Part shown: positions 41,311-49,743 of the stretch, piece after piece
Position numbering within the stretch: position 1 is the stretch's first letter
Layout: every line of letters begins with the position of its first letter
Program-made: the position numbers and the translations under genes
The notes under the pieces: generated by a model
What the model was told of the DNA's origin: nothing
Databases searched by the model: none
Seen by the model: only the letters and a program-made list of their open reading frames with translations
NCBI RefSeq assembly: GCF_000421565.1
Contig: NZ_ATXG01000006.1
Coordinates: forward strand, 1-64,000
Length of the DNA: 64,000 nt
Direction: 5' to 3'
Source of the DNA: Agromyces subbeticus DSM 16689
GTDB taxonomy: Bacteria; Actinomycetota; Actinomycetes; Actinomycetales; Microbacteriaceae

Positions 41311-42165
41311 ATGCCGACCTTCGCTGCGTTTGACGGAACCGAACTCGCGTACCACCTGCACGGAGAGCGGGGCCCTCTGCTCGTCTGCGTGCCGGGCGGG
41401 CCGATGCAAGACTCCGTGTATCTCGGCGACCTGGGCGGGCTGGCGGCCGAGCGCCGGCTCGTGATGCTCGACCCGAGGGGCACCGGCGCCTCTGGCATCC
41501 CCTCCGACCTCTCGACCTACCGGTGCGACCGGCTTGTCGATGACATCGAGGCGCTCCGCGAGCACCTCGAACTCGAGCAGTTCGACCTGCTGGCCCATTC
41601 CGCCGGCACCAACGTCGCCGTCGCGCACGCCGCCAGGCACCCCGACCGCATCGGCCGACTCGTGCTGATCGCACCGAGTGCCTCGGCCGTGGGCCTGATC
41701 GTCACGACCGACGTGCGGCTCGACACGGCGCGGCTGCGAGCCGACGAGCCGTGGTTCGACGCGTCATTCGCCGCGCTGCAGTCGATCGTCGCGGGCGAGG
41801 CCACCGACGACAGCTGGTCGGCCATCGACCCGTTCTACTACGGGCGGTGGGATGCCGCGGCGCAAGCGCATCGCGACGCCGACGACCGTCACCGCAACGA
41901 CGAGGCCGCGGCCGTGTTCGGCGCCGATGGCGCCTTCGACCCCGAGGGCACGCGTGCGGGCCTCGCCGGGTTCTCGGCGCCCGTGCTCTTCGTCGCGGGC
42001 GCGGTCGATCTCAACTCGCCGCCGCCCATGGTCGTCGAGTACGCGGCACTGCTTCCGGGCGCCGAGCTCACCGTGCAGCCCGGCGCCGGGCACTTCCCAT
42101 GGCTCGACGACGCCGAGCAGTTCGCCTCGACGGTCGCCTCGTTCCTCGCCGAACCCGTTCGCTGA
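41311..42165 (+). CDS. Alpha/beta hydrolase (proline iminopeptidase-like)
   Basis: The 284-residue protein has the N-terminal PGGPMQDSVYL oxyanion motif (HGGPG-type), MLDPRGTGASG, and the nucleophile elbow LLAHSAGTNVAVAHAARHP (Ser in HSAG). The acid and His occur in VAGAVDLNSP and GAGHFPWLDD. The PGGP...DPRGTG pattern is that of proline iminopeptidases and related S33 hydrolases. ATG 41311 is taken; an in-frame ATG at 41299 is as possible, neither with a clear ribosome site. Confidence 0.85.
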   Translation: MPTFAAFDGTELAYHLHGERGPLLVCVPGGPMQDSVYLGDLGGLAAERRLVMLDPRGTGASGIPSDLSTYRCDRLVDDIEALREHLELEQFDLLAHSAGTNVAVAHAARHPDRIGRLVLIAPSASAVGLIVTTDVRLDTARLRADEPWFDASFAALQSIVAGEATDDSWSAIDPFYYGRWDAAAQAHRDADDRHRNDEAAAVFGADGAFDPEGTRAGLAGFSAPVLFVAGAVDLNSPPPMVVEYAALLPGAELTVQPGAGHFPWLDDAEQFASTVASFLAEPVR

Positions 42166-42246
42166 GCCCGAGCTTCGGCACGCGCACCTCGCCCGCGGGC
42201 GGTGCTGCCTCGGGCCGGTGTCGCAGGGCAGTGGAAGACTGAGGCT

Positions 42247-43770
42247 GTGCTGCTCGATGAACTCGCGCTGACCGCCGATACCGTCGCTTCGACCCGCTCG
42301 CGCCTCGCCAAGGTCGATGCGCTCGCCGAGCTGCTGCGCCGGCTCGAACCCGATGAGATCGCCCCGGCCGTCGGGCTGCTCGTCGGCAAGCCCCGGCAGG
42401 GGCGTGTCGGCGTCGGATGGCGCGGGGTCGCGGCCGCGGACGGCGCACCCGCAGACGGGCCCACCATCACGGTGGGCGAACTCGATGCCGCGCTCGATCG
42501 GTTGGCCGGGGCATCCGGTGCCGGGTCGTCGAGCGAGCGCGCCCGCGAGTTGCGCGAGCTGATCGGGCGGGCAACCGAACGCGAGCAGGGGTTCATCGCT
42601 CGCGCGCTGCTCGGCGAGATGCGCACCGGCGCCCTCGAAGGGGTGCTGACCGACGCGATCGCGCGGGCTGCCGAACGCCCGGGCGAGGTGGTGCGCCGCG
42701 CGGCGATGCTCTCGGGCGACCTCGGCGAGACCGCTCGACTCGCGCTCACCGGCAGCGAAGCCGAGCTCGCCGCCGTCGGGCTCGTGGTCGGCCGACCTGT
42801 GCTGCCCATGCTGGCGGCCACCGCGTCGAGCGCTGCCGCCGCGATCGAGACCACCGGCGAGGCATCCGTCGAATTCAAGCTCGACGGCGCCCGCATCCAG
42901 GTGCACCGTTCCGGCGACGACGTGCGCGTCTTCACCCGCAACCTCGCCGACGTCACCCACCGGCTGCCCGAGGTGGTCGAGGTCGTGCGGCAGCTGCCCG
43001 TGCACGACGTCATCCTCGACGGCGAGACGCTCTCGCTCGACGAAGCCGGAGTGCCGCGGCCGTTCCAAGAGACCATGTCGAGGTTCGGTGCCGATGCCGC
43101 ACGCGAGACCCTGCTGCATCCGTGGTTCTTCGACGTGCTGCACGTCGACGGCCGCGACCTGCTCGACGAACCGCTCGCGACCCGGCTCGCCGAGCTCGAG
43201 CGCATCGCGCCCGAGTACCGCATTCCCGGCGAGGTGACCGACGACCCCGACCTCGCCGAGCGGGTGTCACGCGAGGCGCTCGCCGCCGGGCAGGAGGGCG
43301 TGGTCGTCAAGGCGATCGGTTCGCCGTATGCGGCGGGCCGACGCGGATCGAGTTGGATCAAGGTGAAGCCCGTGCACACCTACGACCTCGTGGTGCTCGC
43401 GTGCGAGTGGGGTTCGGGCCGGCGCACCGGCTGGTTGTCGAACCTGCACCTCGGTGCGCTCGACCCCACGGGCGAGTTCGGCGAACCCGGCGGCTACGTC
43501 ATGGTCGGCAAGACCTTCAAGGGGCTCACCGACGAGCTGCTGCGGTGGCAGACCGAGCGGTTCCCGCAGATCGAGACGCGGCGCACGGCCAACACCGTGT
43601 GGGTCGAGCCCATCATCGTCGTCGAGATCGCGATCGACGGGGTGCAGCGCTCGAGCCGGTATCCCGGCGGCATCGCGCTGCGGTTCGCGCGGGTCAAGCG
43701 CTATCGCGACGACAAGCTCGCCGGCGACGCCGACACGATCCAGACGCTGCGGGCGCTGCTGCGCGAGTGA
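42247..43770 (+). CDS. ligB: ATP-dependent DNA ligase, LigB type
   Basis: The 507-residue ligase shows the N-terminal helical DNA-binding domain (residues 1-190), the nucleotidyltransferase core with the adenylated lysine in VEFKLDGARIQVHR (Lys211) and later DGETLSLDE, and FFDVLHVDG. EGVVVKAIGSPYAAGRRG and WIKVKPVH form motifs IV-V, and the OB-fold runs to the end (VMVGKTFKGLTDELLRWQT, RYPGGIALRFARVKRYR). Length and order match mycobacterial LigB, a non-replicative ligase used in repair. GTG 42247 gives a start in line with that family (LLDELALTADTVAST). A short CCGGC/GCCGG hairpin lies beyond the stop. Confidence 0.94.
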   Translation: MLLDELALTADTVASTRSRLAKVDALAELLRRLEPDEIAPAVGLLVGKPRQGRVGVGWRGVAAADGAPADGPTITVGELDAALDRLAGASGAGSSSERARELRELIGRATEREQGFIARALLGEMRTGALEGVLTDAIARAAERPGEVVRRAAMLSGDLGETARLALTGSEAELAAVGLVVGRPVLPMLAATASSAAAAIETTGEASVEFKLDGARIQVHRSGDDVRVFTRNLADVTHRLPEVVEVVRQLPVHDVILDGETLSLDEAGVPRPFQETMSRFGADAARETLLHPWFFDVLHVDGRDLLDEPLATRLAELERIAPEYRIPGEVTDDPDLAERVSREALAAGQEGVVVKAIGSPYAAGRRGSSWIKVKPVHTYDLVVLACEWGSGRRTGWLSNLHLGALDPTGEFGEPGGYVMVGKTFKGLTDELLRWQTERFPQIETRRTANTVWVEPIIVVEIAIDGVQRSSRYPGGIALRFARVKRYRDDKLAGDADTIQTLRALLRE

Positions 43771-43822
43771 GTGGGCGGGCGGGCGCAAGCCTGCAGTGCA
43801 CCGGCCGCGCGCCGGCGGCAGC

Positions 43823-44182
43823 TCACGGCGTGATCGAGTCGACGAACGCGTAGGCCTCGTCGGCGATGTCGCGCCAACGGTCGACGCCGTCGCCGAACGG
43901 CACGACCGCCCATTCCCGCATCGGCCGGCCGCGCATCACCATGTTGTCGAGGTCGAGCTCGTCGATGCGGTCGGCCGGCAGCTTGACCACGAGTCCGCCG
44001 CTGTTCGCGACGAACGCGAAGAGCTTGCCGCGCACTGAGACGCCGTCGGACCCGAACATCCTGCCGATGGCGACGTCGGGCCGTGCGAGCAGGTCGGGTG
44101 CGAACTCATCGAGTCGCCGGCGACCTGCTTCGCGCCTGCCTTCGTGCTCGCCCGTGCCCTCGCCCTCGGGCTCGCTGTTCAC
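43823..44182 (-). CDS. TfoX N-terminal domain protein
   Basis: The 119-residue protein has a TfoX_N core: IGRMFGSDGVSVRGKLFAFV, GLVVKLPADRIDEL, and MREWAVVPF. This MFGG.g....GK.FA.....L.vKLp pattern occurs in many free-standing small proteins not involved in competence. Its GTG start overlaps the stop codon of the RibD-like gene (GTGA), so the two are translated together. Function unknown. Confidence 0.86.
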   Translation of the reverse strand: MNSEPEGEGTGEHEGRREAGRRRLDEFAPDLLARPDVAIGRMFGSDGVSVRGKLFAFVANSGGLVVKLPADRIDELDLDNMVMRGRPMREWAVVPFGDGVDRWRDIADEAYAFVDSITP

Positions 44183-44805
44183 GTCTGCAGTCCCTCGGCG
44201 GCCATGTCGTACCCGGTGATGGGCGGGCCCGCCGGCGTGTAGACGAGCTGGATCGCGCCCTTCGGGAATGCCTTCGGCGGTTCGGCGAGGGTGAACGCGG
44301 TCGGGGCGAGCCCGTCGGCCCAGAGCCGCTTTCCAGCACCGAGGGTGATCGGGTAGACCCACAGATTGAGCCGGTCGACGAGCCCCTCGGCGATCAGCGT
44401 TCTCGCGAGATCGCCGCTGCCGATCACGTGGATCTCGTCGAAGCGGTCGCGAATCGCAGCCACCTCGGTGGCGACATCCGTGATCACCGTGGTTCCGGCC
44501 CAGCTCGGGTCGGTCAGGGTGCGCGAGGCGACGAACTTCGGCACTGCGTTGAACTTCGCCGCGATCGGCTCCTCGTCGCTCACCTTCGGCCAGTAGTCGG
44601 CGAAGATGTCGTAGGTCTTGCGGCCGAGCAGCAGCGCCTGCAGGCGGTCGATGCCCGCGCCGATCGTTTCGCCGGTCTCGTCGTCGAGGTACGCGCCCTG
44701 CCAACCGCCCAGTTCGAAGTCGTTCGACGTGTCCTCCTCTGGGCCACCGGGTGCCTGGTACACCCCGTCGAGGGTGATGAAGAGGTCGACGACGATGATT
44801 CCCAT
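44179..44805 (-). CDS. RibD C-terminal / dihydrofolate reductase-like protein
   Basis: The 208-residue protein begins GIIVVDLFITLDGVYQAPGG, then GGWQGAYLD, LLLGRKTYDIFADYWPKV, VIGSGDLARTLIAEGLVDRL and YPITLGAGKRLW. This is the RibD_C/DHFR-fold family; most free-standing members are NADPH-binding reductases of unknown substrate. AAGGAG lies seven bases ahead of ATG 44805. It is coupled to the downstream TfoX-like gene by a four-base overlap. Confidence 0.9.
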   Translation of the reverse strand: MGIIVVDLFITLDGVYQAPGGPEEDTSNDFELGGWQGAYLDDETGETIGAGIDRLQALLLGRKTYDIFADYWPKVSDEEPIAAKFNAVPKFVASRTLTDPSWAGTTVITDVATEVAAIRDRFDEIHVIGSGDLARTLIAEGLVDRLNLWVYPITLGAGKRLWADGLAPTAFTLAEPPKAFPKGAIQLVYTPAGPPITGYDMAAEGLQT

Positions 44806-44940
44806 GATGTGCTCCTTCGCAGTGACCGGCGACGGATGCCGCTCGGTGCCCGAACATCGAATGGGATGCCGCTGCTTCGGCATCGTGGTTCCAATCTCCC
44901 GTATCGGCCGGGCCGATGGAACCCCCGATGCGGCCGCAGG

Positions 44941-44988
44941 CGCAGGTCACGACGTGCGCAGATCACGACGCGCGCAGGTCACGACCTG
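44941..44988. repeat. Three tandem 16-bp repeats at the end of the glycosyltransferase gene
   Basis: Units CGCAGGTCACGACGTG, CGCAGATCACGACGCG and CGCAGGTCACGACCTG follow without gap. The third, with neighbouring bases, is a palindrome (GCAGGTC-AC-GACCTGC). The block straddles the stop codon of the leftward glycosyltransferase gene (44979) and extends into the gap before the RibD-like gene. It may be a regulator array or part of a terminator. Confidence 0.65.
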
Positions 44989-46529
44989 CGTTCGTGCACC
45001 GTGATCACGGTCGAGACGAGATCCACGCGTTCGACCGGCGCGAATCCGGCGCGTCGAAGCGTCGCGACATCGTGCTCGACGCCGCCGTCGCCGCGCGACA
45101 CGACGACGACGCGATCGACCCCGTCGAGGCGTTCCTCGAGCTCGGAGAGGGGGGCCGTGACATCCCACAGGTGATCGGTCGCGTCATACGGGCGCACGAG
45201 TGCGAGGTCGACGAGCCCCTCGAAGCCGTGCGTGTAGGCGTGCATGGCGAGGCGCGGTCGGCGCGACGGGCGAACGCCCTCATCGAAGACGATGCCGTCG
45301 CCGGGCTCGGCGACCTCGTCGACGACCTCGGCGACCGCCTGCCAGTCGGTGCCGCCGTTCTTCCAGTACGGCGATCGCTGGTCGAGGTAGGCGGGCAGCG
45401 CGAGCACCGCGATGACGGCGACGGCGACGACCCGCATCCAGCGGCGGGGGAGCGCGGCGACGGCGATCGCGATCAGAATCGCCACCGCTGGTGCGCAGAA
45501 CGCGAGATAGCGGGGCGTGTAGCCGAGCGAGGCGACGGCCGCGACGACGAGGAGCACCGCGGTCGGCACGACCGCCCAGACGATGCCGAGCACGAGCAGG
45601 TGCCGATGGCCGTGCGCCGGGGGCCGCCGATGCGGCGCCGCGCGCACGGTGACGGCGGCGACGGCGACGGCAATGAGTGCCCAGGCGACGAGCGCGGCCG
45701 GCTCGAACATGAACCACTGCTGAATGAGCACGGCCTCGGGCGAGACCTCGCGCGAAGCTCTCGAGAACGCGATCTGGTCGCGCTGCATGACGGCGATGAC
45801 GGCGATCGGCGCCGCGAGCACGGCCGCGGTCGCCCAGGCGACCAGAAAGGGCCGCAGGCGGATGCCGCGGGCGGGCCCCGTCCGGCGCAGTTCGACGGCC
45901 ACGACGATGGCGTGCACCGGAATGAGCAGCGCCGAGTAGAGGAACAGGTAGCTCGAGAGGGCGAGCCCGATCGCGTAGACCCACCACCAGACCCGCCGCA
46001 TCGGCGCGTCGAGCAGCCGCAGCGCGAGCAGGGTCAGCCAGACCACCGCCGCGGTCGAGAACGCGAGCGATCGGGCCTCGGTCGCAAGAAACGTCACGCG
46101 CGGCAGCACGGCGAAGACGACCGCGGCGATCATCGCCGTCTCGCGTGGCGCGCGGCGGCGCACCAGCAGGTAGAGGCCGGCGGATGCCGCACCCACTGCC
46201 ATGCCCGAGGGCAGCCGGATCGCGAGCGGCGAGTCGCCCACGAGGTCGATCCACACGTGCAGCAGCGCGTAGTAGAACCCGTGCACGGCGTCGACCGTGC
46301 CGAGCATGGTCCAGAGGGAGGCCCAGTCGCGGCGCGCCGACATGAGGCTCGCCGCCTCATCGCCCCAGATCGAGGGAATCCACGACCCGGCGACCGCGAC
46401 GAGCGTCGTCGCGGCGCCGATCACGACGGCGACGCGCCCGTCGCGCCAGTTGGCGGTCGACCCGCTCGTGATCGCGGAGTCGACGCGTGCGGCGTGCTCG
46501 GACCTGACCATCAGGGCCATGATGCGCAA
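44979..46529 (-). CDS. GT39-type (PMT/ArnT-like) membrane glycosyltransferase
   Basis: The 516-residue protein has about ten membrane helices and a soluble C-terminal end. The first extracytoplasmic loop holds WIPSIWGDEAASLMSARR with the acidic pair GDE typical of GT-C enzymes, followed by HGFYYALLHVWIDLVGDS and LAIRLPSGMAVG. Members transfer mannose or another sugar from a polyprenyl-phosphate donor to a wall glycan or protein on the outer face. The N-terminus has several Met (1, 4, 7), so the start is uncertain by a few codons. Its stop lies in the tandem repeats. Confidence 0.82.
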   Translation of the reverse strand: MRIMALMVRSEHAARVDSAITSGSTANWRDGRVAVVIGAATTLVAVAGSWIPSIWGDEAASLMSARRDWASLWTMLGTVDAVHGFYYALLHVWIDLVGDSPLAIRLPSGMAVGAASAGLYLLVRRRAPRETAMIAAVVFAVLPRVTFLATEARSLAFSTAAVVWLTLLALRLLDAPMRRVWWWVYAIGLALSSYLFLYSALLIPVHAIVVAVELRRTGPARGIRLRPFLVAWATAAVLAAPIAVIAVMQRDQIAFSRASREVSPEAVLIQQWFMFEPAALVAWALIAVAVAAVTVRAAPHRRPPAHGHRHLLVLGIVWAVVPTAVLLVVAAVASLGYTPRYLAFCAPAVAILIAIAVAALPRRWMRVVAVAVIAVLALPAYLDQRSPYWKNGGTDWQAVAEVVDEVAEPGDGIVFDEGVRPSRRPRLAMHAYTHGFEGLVDLALVRPYDATDHLWDVTAPLSELEERLDGVDRVVVVSRGDGGVEHDVATLRRAGFAPVERVDLVSTVITVHERRS

Positions 46530-46596
46530 CGAGCCGCGGAACCGCGAGGGGGTGGCGCGACGGCGCGAGACCGTGCTCAGGGAACGGGTGCGCGGC

Positions 46597-47640
46597 TCAG
46601 CTCGGCGGGCGCCCGGTGCTCGCGCGCTCGACGAGCTCGGTCGTCACGAGCCGGTTCTCGCGACGCTCGCTGCTCTCGACCTCGTGCAGCAGCGCCTCGA
46701 CCGAGAGCCGGCCGACCTCGCCGAAGAACTGGCGCACGGTCGTGAGCGGGGGCCAGAAGCTCGCCGCCTCCTCCATGTCGTCGAAGCCGACGACGCTCAC
46801 CTCGTCGGGCACGGCGCGTCCGGCCTCATGCATGGCACGCAGCACACCGAGCGCCATCTGGTCGTTGGCCGCGAAGATGGCGGTGACCTCGGGATCCGCG
46901 GCGAGCGCGCGCCCGATCTCGTGGCCGGACTCGGCCGACCAGTCGCCGACGAGCACGGGCGGTGCCTCTGCGCCGTGCGCGGCGAGGGTCTGCTGCCACG
47001 ATTCGCGACGCCGGCTCGCCGAGTAGGAGCGTTCAGGCCCGGCGATGTGCCAGACCGTGCGGTGGCCGAGCGCGAGCAGGTGCTCGGTCGCGAGCCGGGC
47101 GCCGAGGGCCTGGTCGGTGTCGACGACGGTGTAACGATCGCTGCCGGTGGAGTCGACGACGACCACGGGCAGGTCGGGCGGCAGTTCGATGTCGCTCTCG
47201 TCGAGCAGGTGCGCCTCGATGATGATGATGACGCCGTCGACGGCCTCTTCGCTCAGGCGGTCGAAGGCTCCCGAGATCTCGCCCTGGGTCGGATGCGGCA
47301 CGGGAATGAGCGTGATCGAGTATCCCGCATCGGCCGAGGCGATCGCGATGGCGTCGAGCGTGCGCATGTTGCCGAAGCTCGAGAGGGTGAACATGATCAC
47401 GCCGATGCTGTGGAAGCGGCCGGTGCGCAACGCGCGAGCGGCGCTGTTCGGCCGGTAGCCGAGCTTGCGCATGGCCGCGAGCACGCGCTCCCTCGTGTCG
47501 GCGTCGACGTTGTGCCGGCCGTTCGAGACGCGAGAGACCGTCTGGCCCGAGACGTGGGCCTCGCGGGCGACGTCGGCCATCGAGGGCCCGCGGCGTCGGC
47601 CGGACGCGGCGGTGTCTGGTGCCGTGCCTATGGCGGTCAA
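46597..47640 (-). CDS. LacI family repressor of the sugar/beta-galactosidase locus
   Basis: The 347-residue regulator has a LacI HTH (MADVAREAHVSGQTVSRVSNGRHNVDADTRERVLAAM, residues about 21-56, with the hinge GYRPNSAARALRTG) and a periplasmic-binding-type effector domain (SIGVIMFTLSSFG, VDGVIIII, FAANDQMALGVLRAMHEAGR, VSVVGFDDMEEA). TTG 47640 is chosen as start because AAGGAG lies eight bases upstream; the in-frame ATG further upstream would overlap the operator. It is divergent from the transport operon and should repress it through the two operators at 47679-47732 until a sugar, probably a galactoside, binds. Confidence 0.9.
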   Translation of the reverse strand: MTAIGTAPDTAASGRRRGPSMADVAREAHVSGQTVSRVSNGRHNVDADTRERVLAAMRKLGYRPNSAARALRTGRFHSIGVIMFTLSSFGNMRTLDAIAIASADAGYSITLIPVPHPTQGEISGAFDRLSEEAVDGVIIIIEAHLLDESDIELPPDLPVVVVDSTGSDRYTVVDTDQALGARLATEHLLALGHRTVWHIAGPERSYSASRRRESWQQTLAAHGAEAPPVLVGDWSAESGHEIGRALAADPEVTAIFAANDQMALGVLRAMHEAGRAVPDEVSVVGFDDMEEAASFWPPLTTVRQFFGEVGRLSVEALLHEVESSERRENRLVTTELVERASTGRPPS

Positions 47641-47678
47641 ATCGCTGCTCCTTCGTCGAAGACCACGCCAACCATGGC

Positions 47679-47732
47679 GCATGTTCACGTCAACATGCTA
47701 CAGTGACGCTCAGCATGTTGACGTGAACATGC
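47679..47732. promoter_or_regulatory. Two mirror-image LacI operators
   Basis: GCATGTTCACGTCAACATGC (47679-47698) and GCATGTTGACGTGAACATGC (47713-47732) are exact reverse complements of each other and each nearly palindromic (CATGTT-N6-AACATG). They are 34 bp centre to centre, on the order of three helical turns, in the gap between the LacI gene and the permease operon. This is the pattern expected for cooperative or looping repressor binding over both promoters. Confidence 0.85.
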
Positions 47733-47748
47733 CCGATTGGAAATTGTG

Positions 47749-48699
47749 ATGACAGCGACGTCCCTCCCGACACAGTCCCGAGACGCCGTGGTGCCCGCCC
47801 CGGCACCGCGGCCCCGCGGCATCCGAGTGCGCAGCCGAAGCGAGTGGAAGGGCCTCGCGTTCGTCGTGCCCTTCCTCGTCGTGTTCCTGCTCGTGTTCAT
47901 CGCCCCGGTCGCGTACTCCGTGTATCTCAGCCTCTTCCGCGAACAGCTCATCGGCGGCAACGCCTTCGTGGGCTTCGACAACTACGTCGAGCTGTTCGGC
48001 GACGCGCAGTTCTGGGAGGGCTTCGTGCGCGTCACGCTGTTCCTCGTCGTGCAGGTGCCGGTGATGCTCGCCCTCGCACTGATCGCCGCGCTCGCGATCG
48101 ACAGTGCGCGGCTGCACGCCTCGGGCTTCTTCCGCATCGTCATCTTCTTGCCGTACGCCGTGCCCGCGGTCGTCGCCGTGCTCATGTGGGGCTTCATCTA
48201 CGGCGACGACTTCGGCCTCGCGTCGAACATCAACGACCTGCTCGGCGCCGAGGTCGTCACCCCCTTCGTTCCCGACTGGATCCTCGCCTCCATCGGCAAC
48301 ATCGTCACGTGGGAGTTCGTCGGCTACAACATGCTGATCTTCTACTCGGCACTGCGCACCATCCCGACCGACCTCTACGAGGCGGCCGAACTCGACGGCG
48401 CCGGCCCGATGCGCGTCGTCAGGGCCATCAAGCTGCCGGCCCTGCGCGGGGCCATCGTGATCGCCACGATCTTCTCGATCATCGGCAGCTTCCAGCTCTT
48501 CAACGAGCCCAACATCCTGCGCACGCTCGCGCCGAACGTCATCACCACCTACTTCACGCCGAACATGTACGCCTACAACCTCTCGTTCGCGGGCCAGCAG
48601 TACAACGCCTCGGCCACCGTCGCGATCGTGATGGGCGTCATCACCGCGGTGATCGCCTACGTCGTGCAACTCCGCGGCGCACGAAAGGAGGAGCGATGA
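47749..48699 (+). CDS. Carbohydrate ABC transporter permease (MalF type)
   Basis: The 316-residue protein has six membrane helices preceded by a basic, proline-rich cytoplasmic N-terminus. It has WKGLAFVVPFLVVFLLVFIAPVAYSVYLSL first, and near the C-terminus the EAA loop YEAAELDGAGPMRVVRAIKLP, shown here in part as EAAELDGAGPMRVV, which docks the ATPase. No ATPase gene is in the locus, so it probably shares a multipurpose MsiK-type ATPase encoded elsewhere. ATG 47749 is taken rather than GTG 47746 or TTG 47737. Its stop overlaps the next start (ATGA). Confidence 0.92.
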   Translation: MTATSLPTQSRDAVVPAPAPRPRGIRVRSRSEWKGLAFVVPFLVVFLLVFIAPVAYSVYLSLFREQLIGGNAFVGFDNYVELFGDAQFWEGFVRVTLFLVVQVPVMLALALIAALAIDSARLHASGFFRIVIFLPYAVPAVVAVLMWGFIYGDDFGLASNINDLLGAEVVTPFVPDWILASIGNIVTWEFVGYNMLIFYSALRTIPTDLYEAAELDGAGPMRVVRAIKLPALRGAIVIATIFSIIGSFQLFNEPNILRTLAPNVITTYFTPNMYAYNLSFAGQQYNASATVAIVMGVITAVIAYVVQLRGARKEER

Positions 48700-49646
48700 C
48701 CAGCACGGCCACTCGCGCCCTGACCACGCCCACCCCGCGGCGCCGCGGCATCCACCCCGATGCCGTGCGCACCAGCACCTCGCGCCGTCGCCGCTCCTCG
48801 CGCGAACCCCGCAAGTCGATCGCGTTCACGCTGCTGATGTCGATCCTCGTGAGCTACAGCCTCGTGCCGATCCTCTGGCTCGTGATCAACGCCACCAAGA
48901 CGCAGAGCGGGCTCTTCACGAGCTTCGGGCTCTGGTTCGACGACGAGTTCGTGCTCCTCCAGAACATCTGGGAGACGCTCACCTACCGCGACGGCATCTT
49001 CGTGCGCTGGCTCGGCAACACACTGCTCTACGTCGTGCTCGGCGCCGGCGGTGCGACCCTGCTCGCCACCCTCGCCGGCTACGGGCTCGCGAAGTTCCGC
49101 TTCGCGGGTCGCCGCGCGGTCTTCGCCGTCGTGCTCGGCGCGATCGCGGTGCCCGGTACCGCGCTCGCCGTGCCGACCTTCCTGATGTTCAGCCAGCTCG
49201 GCCTCACGAACACGCCGTGGGCGATCATCATCCCCTCGCTGATCAGCCCGTTCGGGCTCTACCTGATCTGGGTCTACGCGGTCGACTCCGTGCCGACCGA
49301 GGTGCTCGAGGCCGCGCGCATGGACGGCGCGGGGGAGTTCCGCACCTTCTTCACGATCTCGATCCGCCTGCTGGCGCCGGGCATCGTGACGGTGCTGCTC
49401 TTCACCGTGGTGGCGACGTGGAACAACTACTTCCTGCCGCTCATCATGCTGAGCGACCCCACGTGGTACCCGCTGACCGTCGGGCTCAACCAGTGGAACG
49501 CCCAGGCCACGGGCGCGGCAGCGCAGCCGATCTACAACCTCGTGATCACGGGTTCGCTCCTCACGATCATCCCCATCGTCGTCGCGTTCCTCGGCCTGCA
49601 GCGGTTCTGGCAGTCGGGACTCAGCGCCGGAAGCGTCAAGCAGTGA
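48696..49646 (+). CDS. Carbohydrate ABC transporter permease (MalG type)
   Basis: The 316-residue second permease has a basic N-terminus and six helices (KSIAFTLLMSILVSYSLVPILWLVI first). It has the EAA loop LEAARMDGAGEFRTFFTISI and the C-terminal GLQRFWQSGLSAGSVKQ typical of sugar permeases. AGGAGGAG lies directly ahead of ATG 48696, which overlaps the preceding stop. It works with the 47749 permease and the binding lipoprotein to import a sugar or oligosaccharide, most likely a galactoside by its context. Confidence 0.92.
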   Translation: MTSTATRALTTPTPRRRGIHPDAVRTSTSRRRRSSREPRKSIAFTLLMSILVSYSLVPILWLVINATKTQSGLFTSFGLWFDDEFVLLQNIWETLTYRDGIFVRWLGNTLLYVVLGAGGATLLATLAGYGLAKFRFAGRRAVFAVVLGAIAVPGTALAVPTFLMFSQLGLTNTPWAIIIPSLISPFGLYLIWVYAVDSVPTEVLEAARMDGAGEFRTFFTISIRLLAPGIVTVLLFTVVATWNNYFLPLIMLSDPTWYPLTVGLNQWNAQATGAAAQPIYNLVITGSLLTIIPIVVAFLGLQRFWQSGLSAGSVKQ

Positions 49647-49743
49647 CCGAGCGGCACCGCGAGACGTCCGCACCCACCCCGCTCGACCCGGAGCGTCCTG
49701 CCCCGGAACAGAAGGCACACAACGAAGTGAAGGGAAGCATCAC

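Noticed and set aside
46530..46596. Possible tRNA or small RNA in the gap between GT39 and LacI genes
   Set aside because: No cloverleaf or strong hairpin could be drawn.
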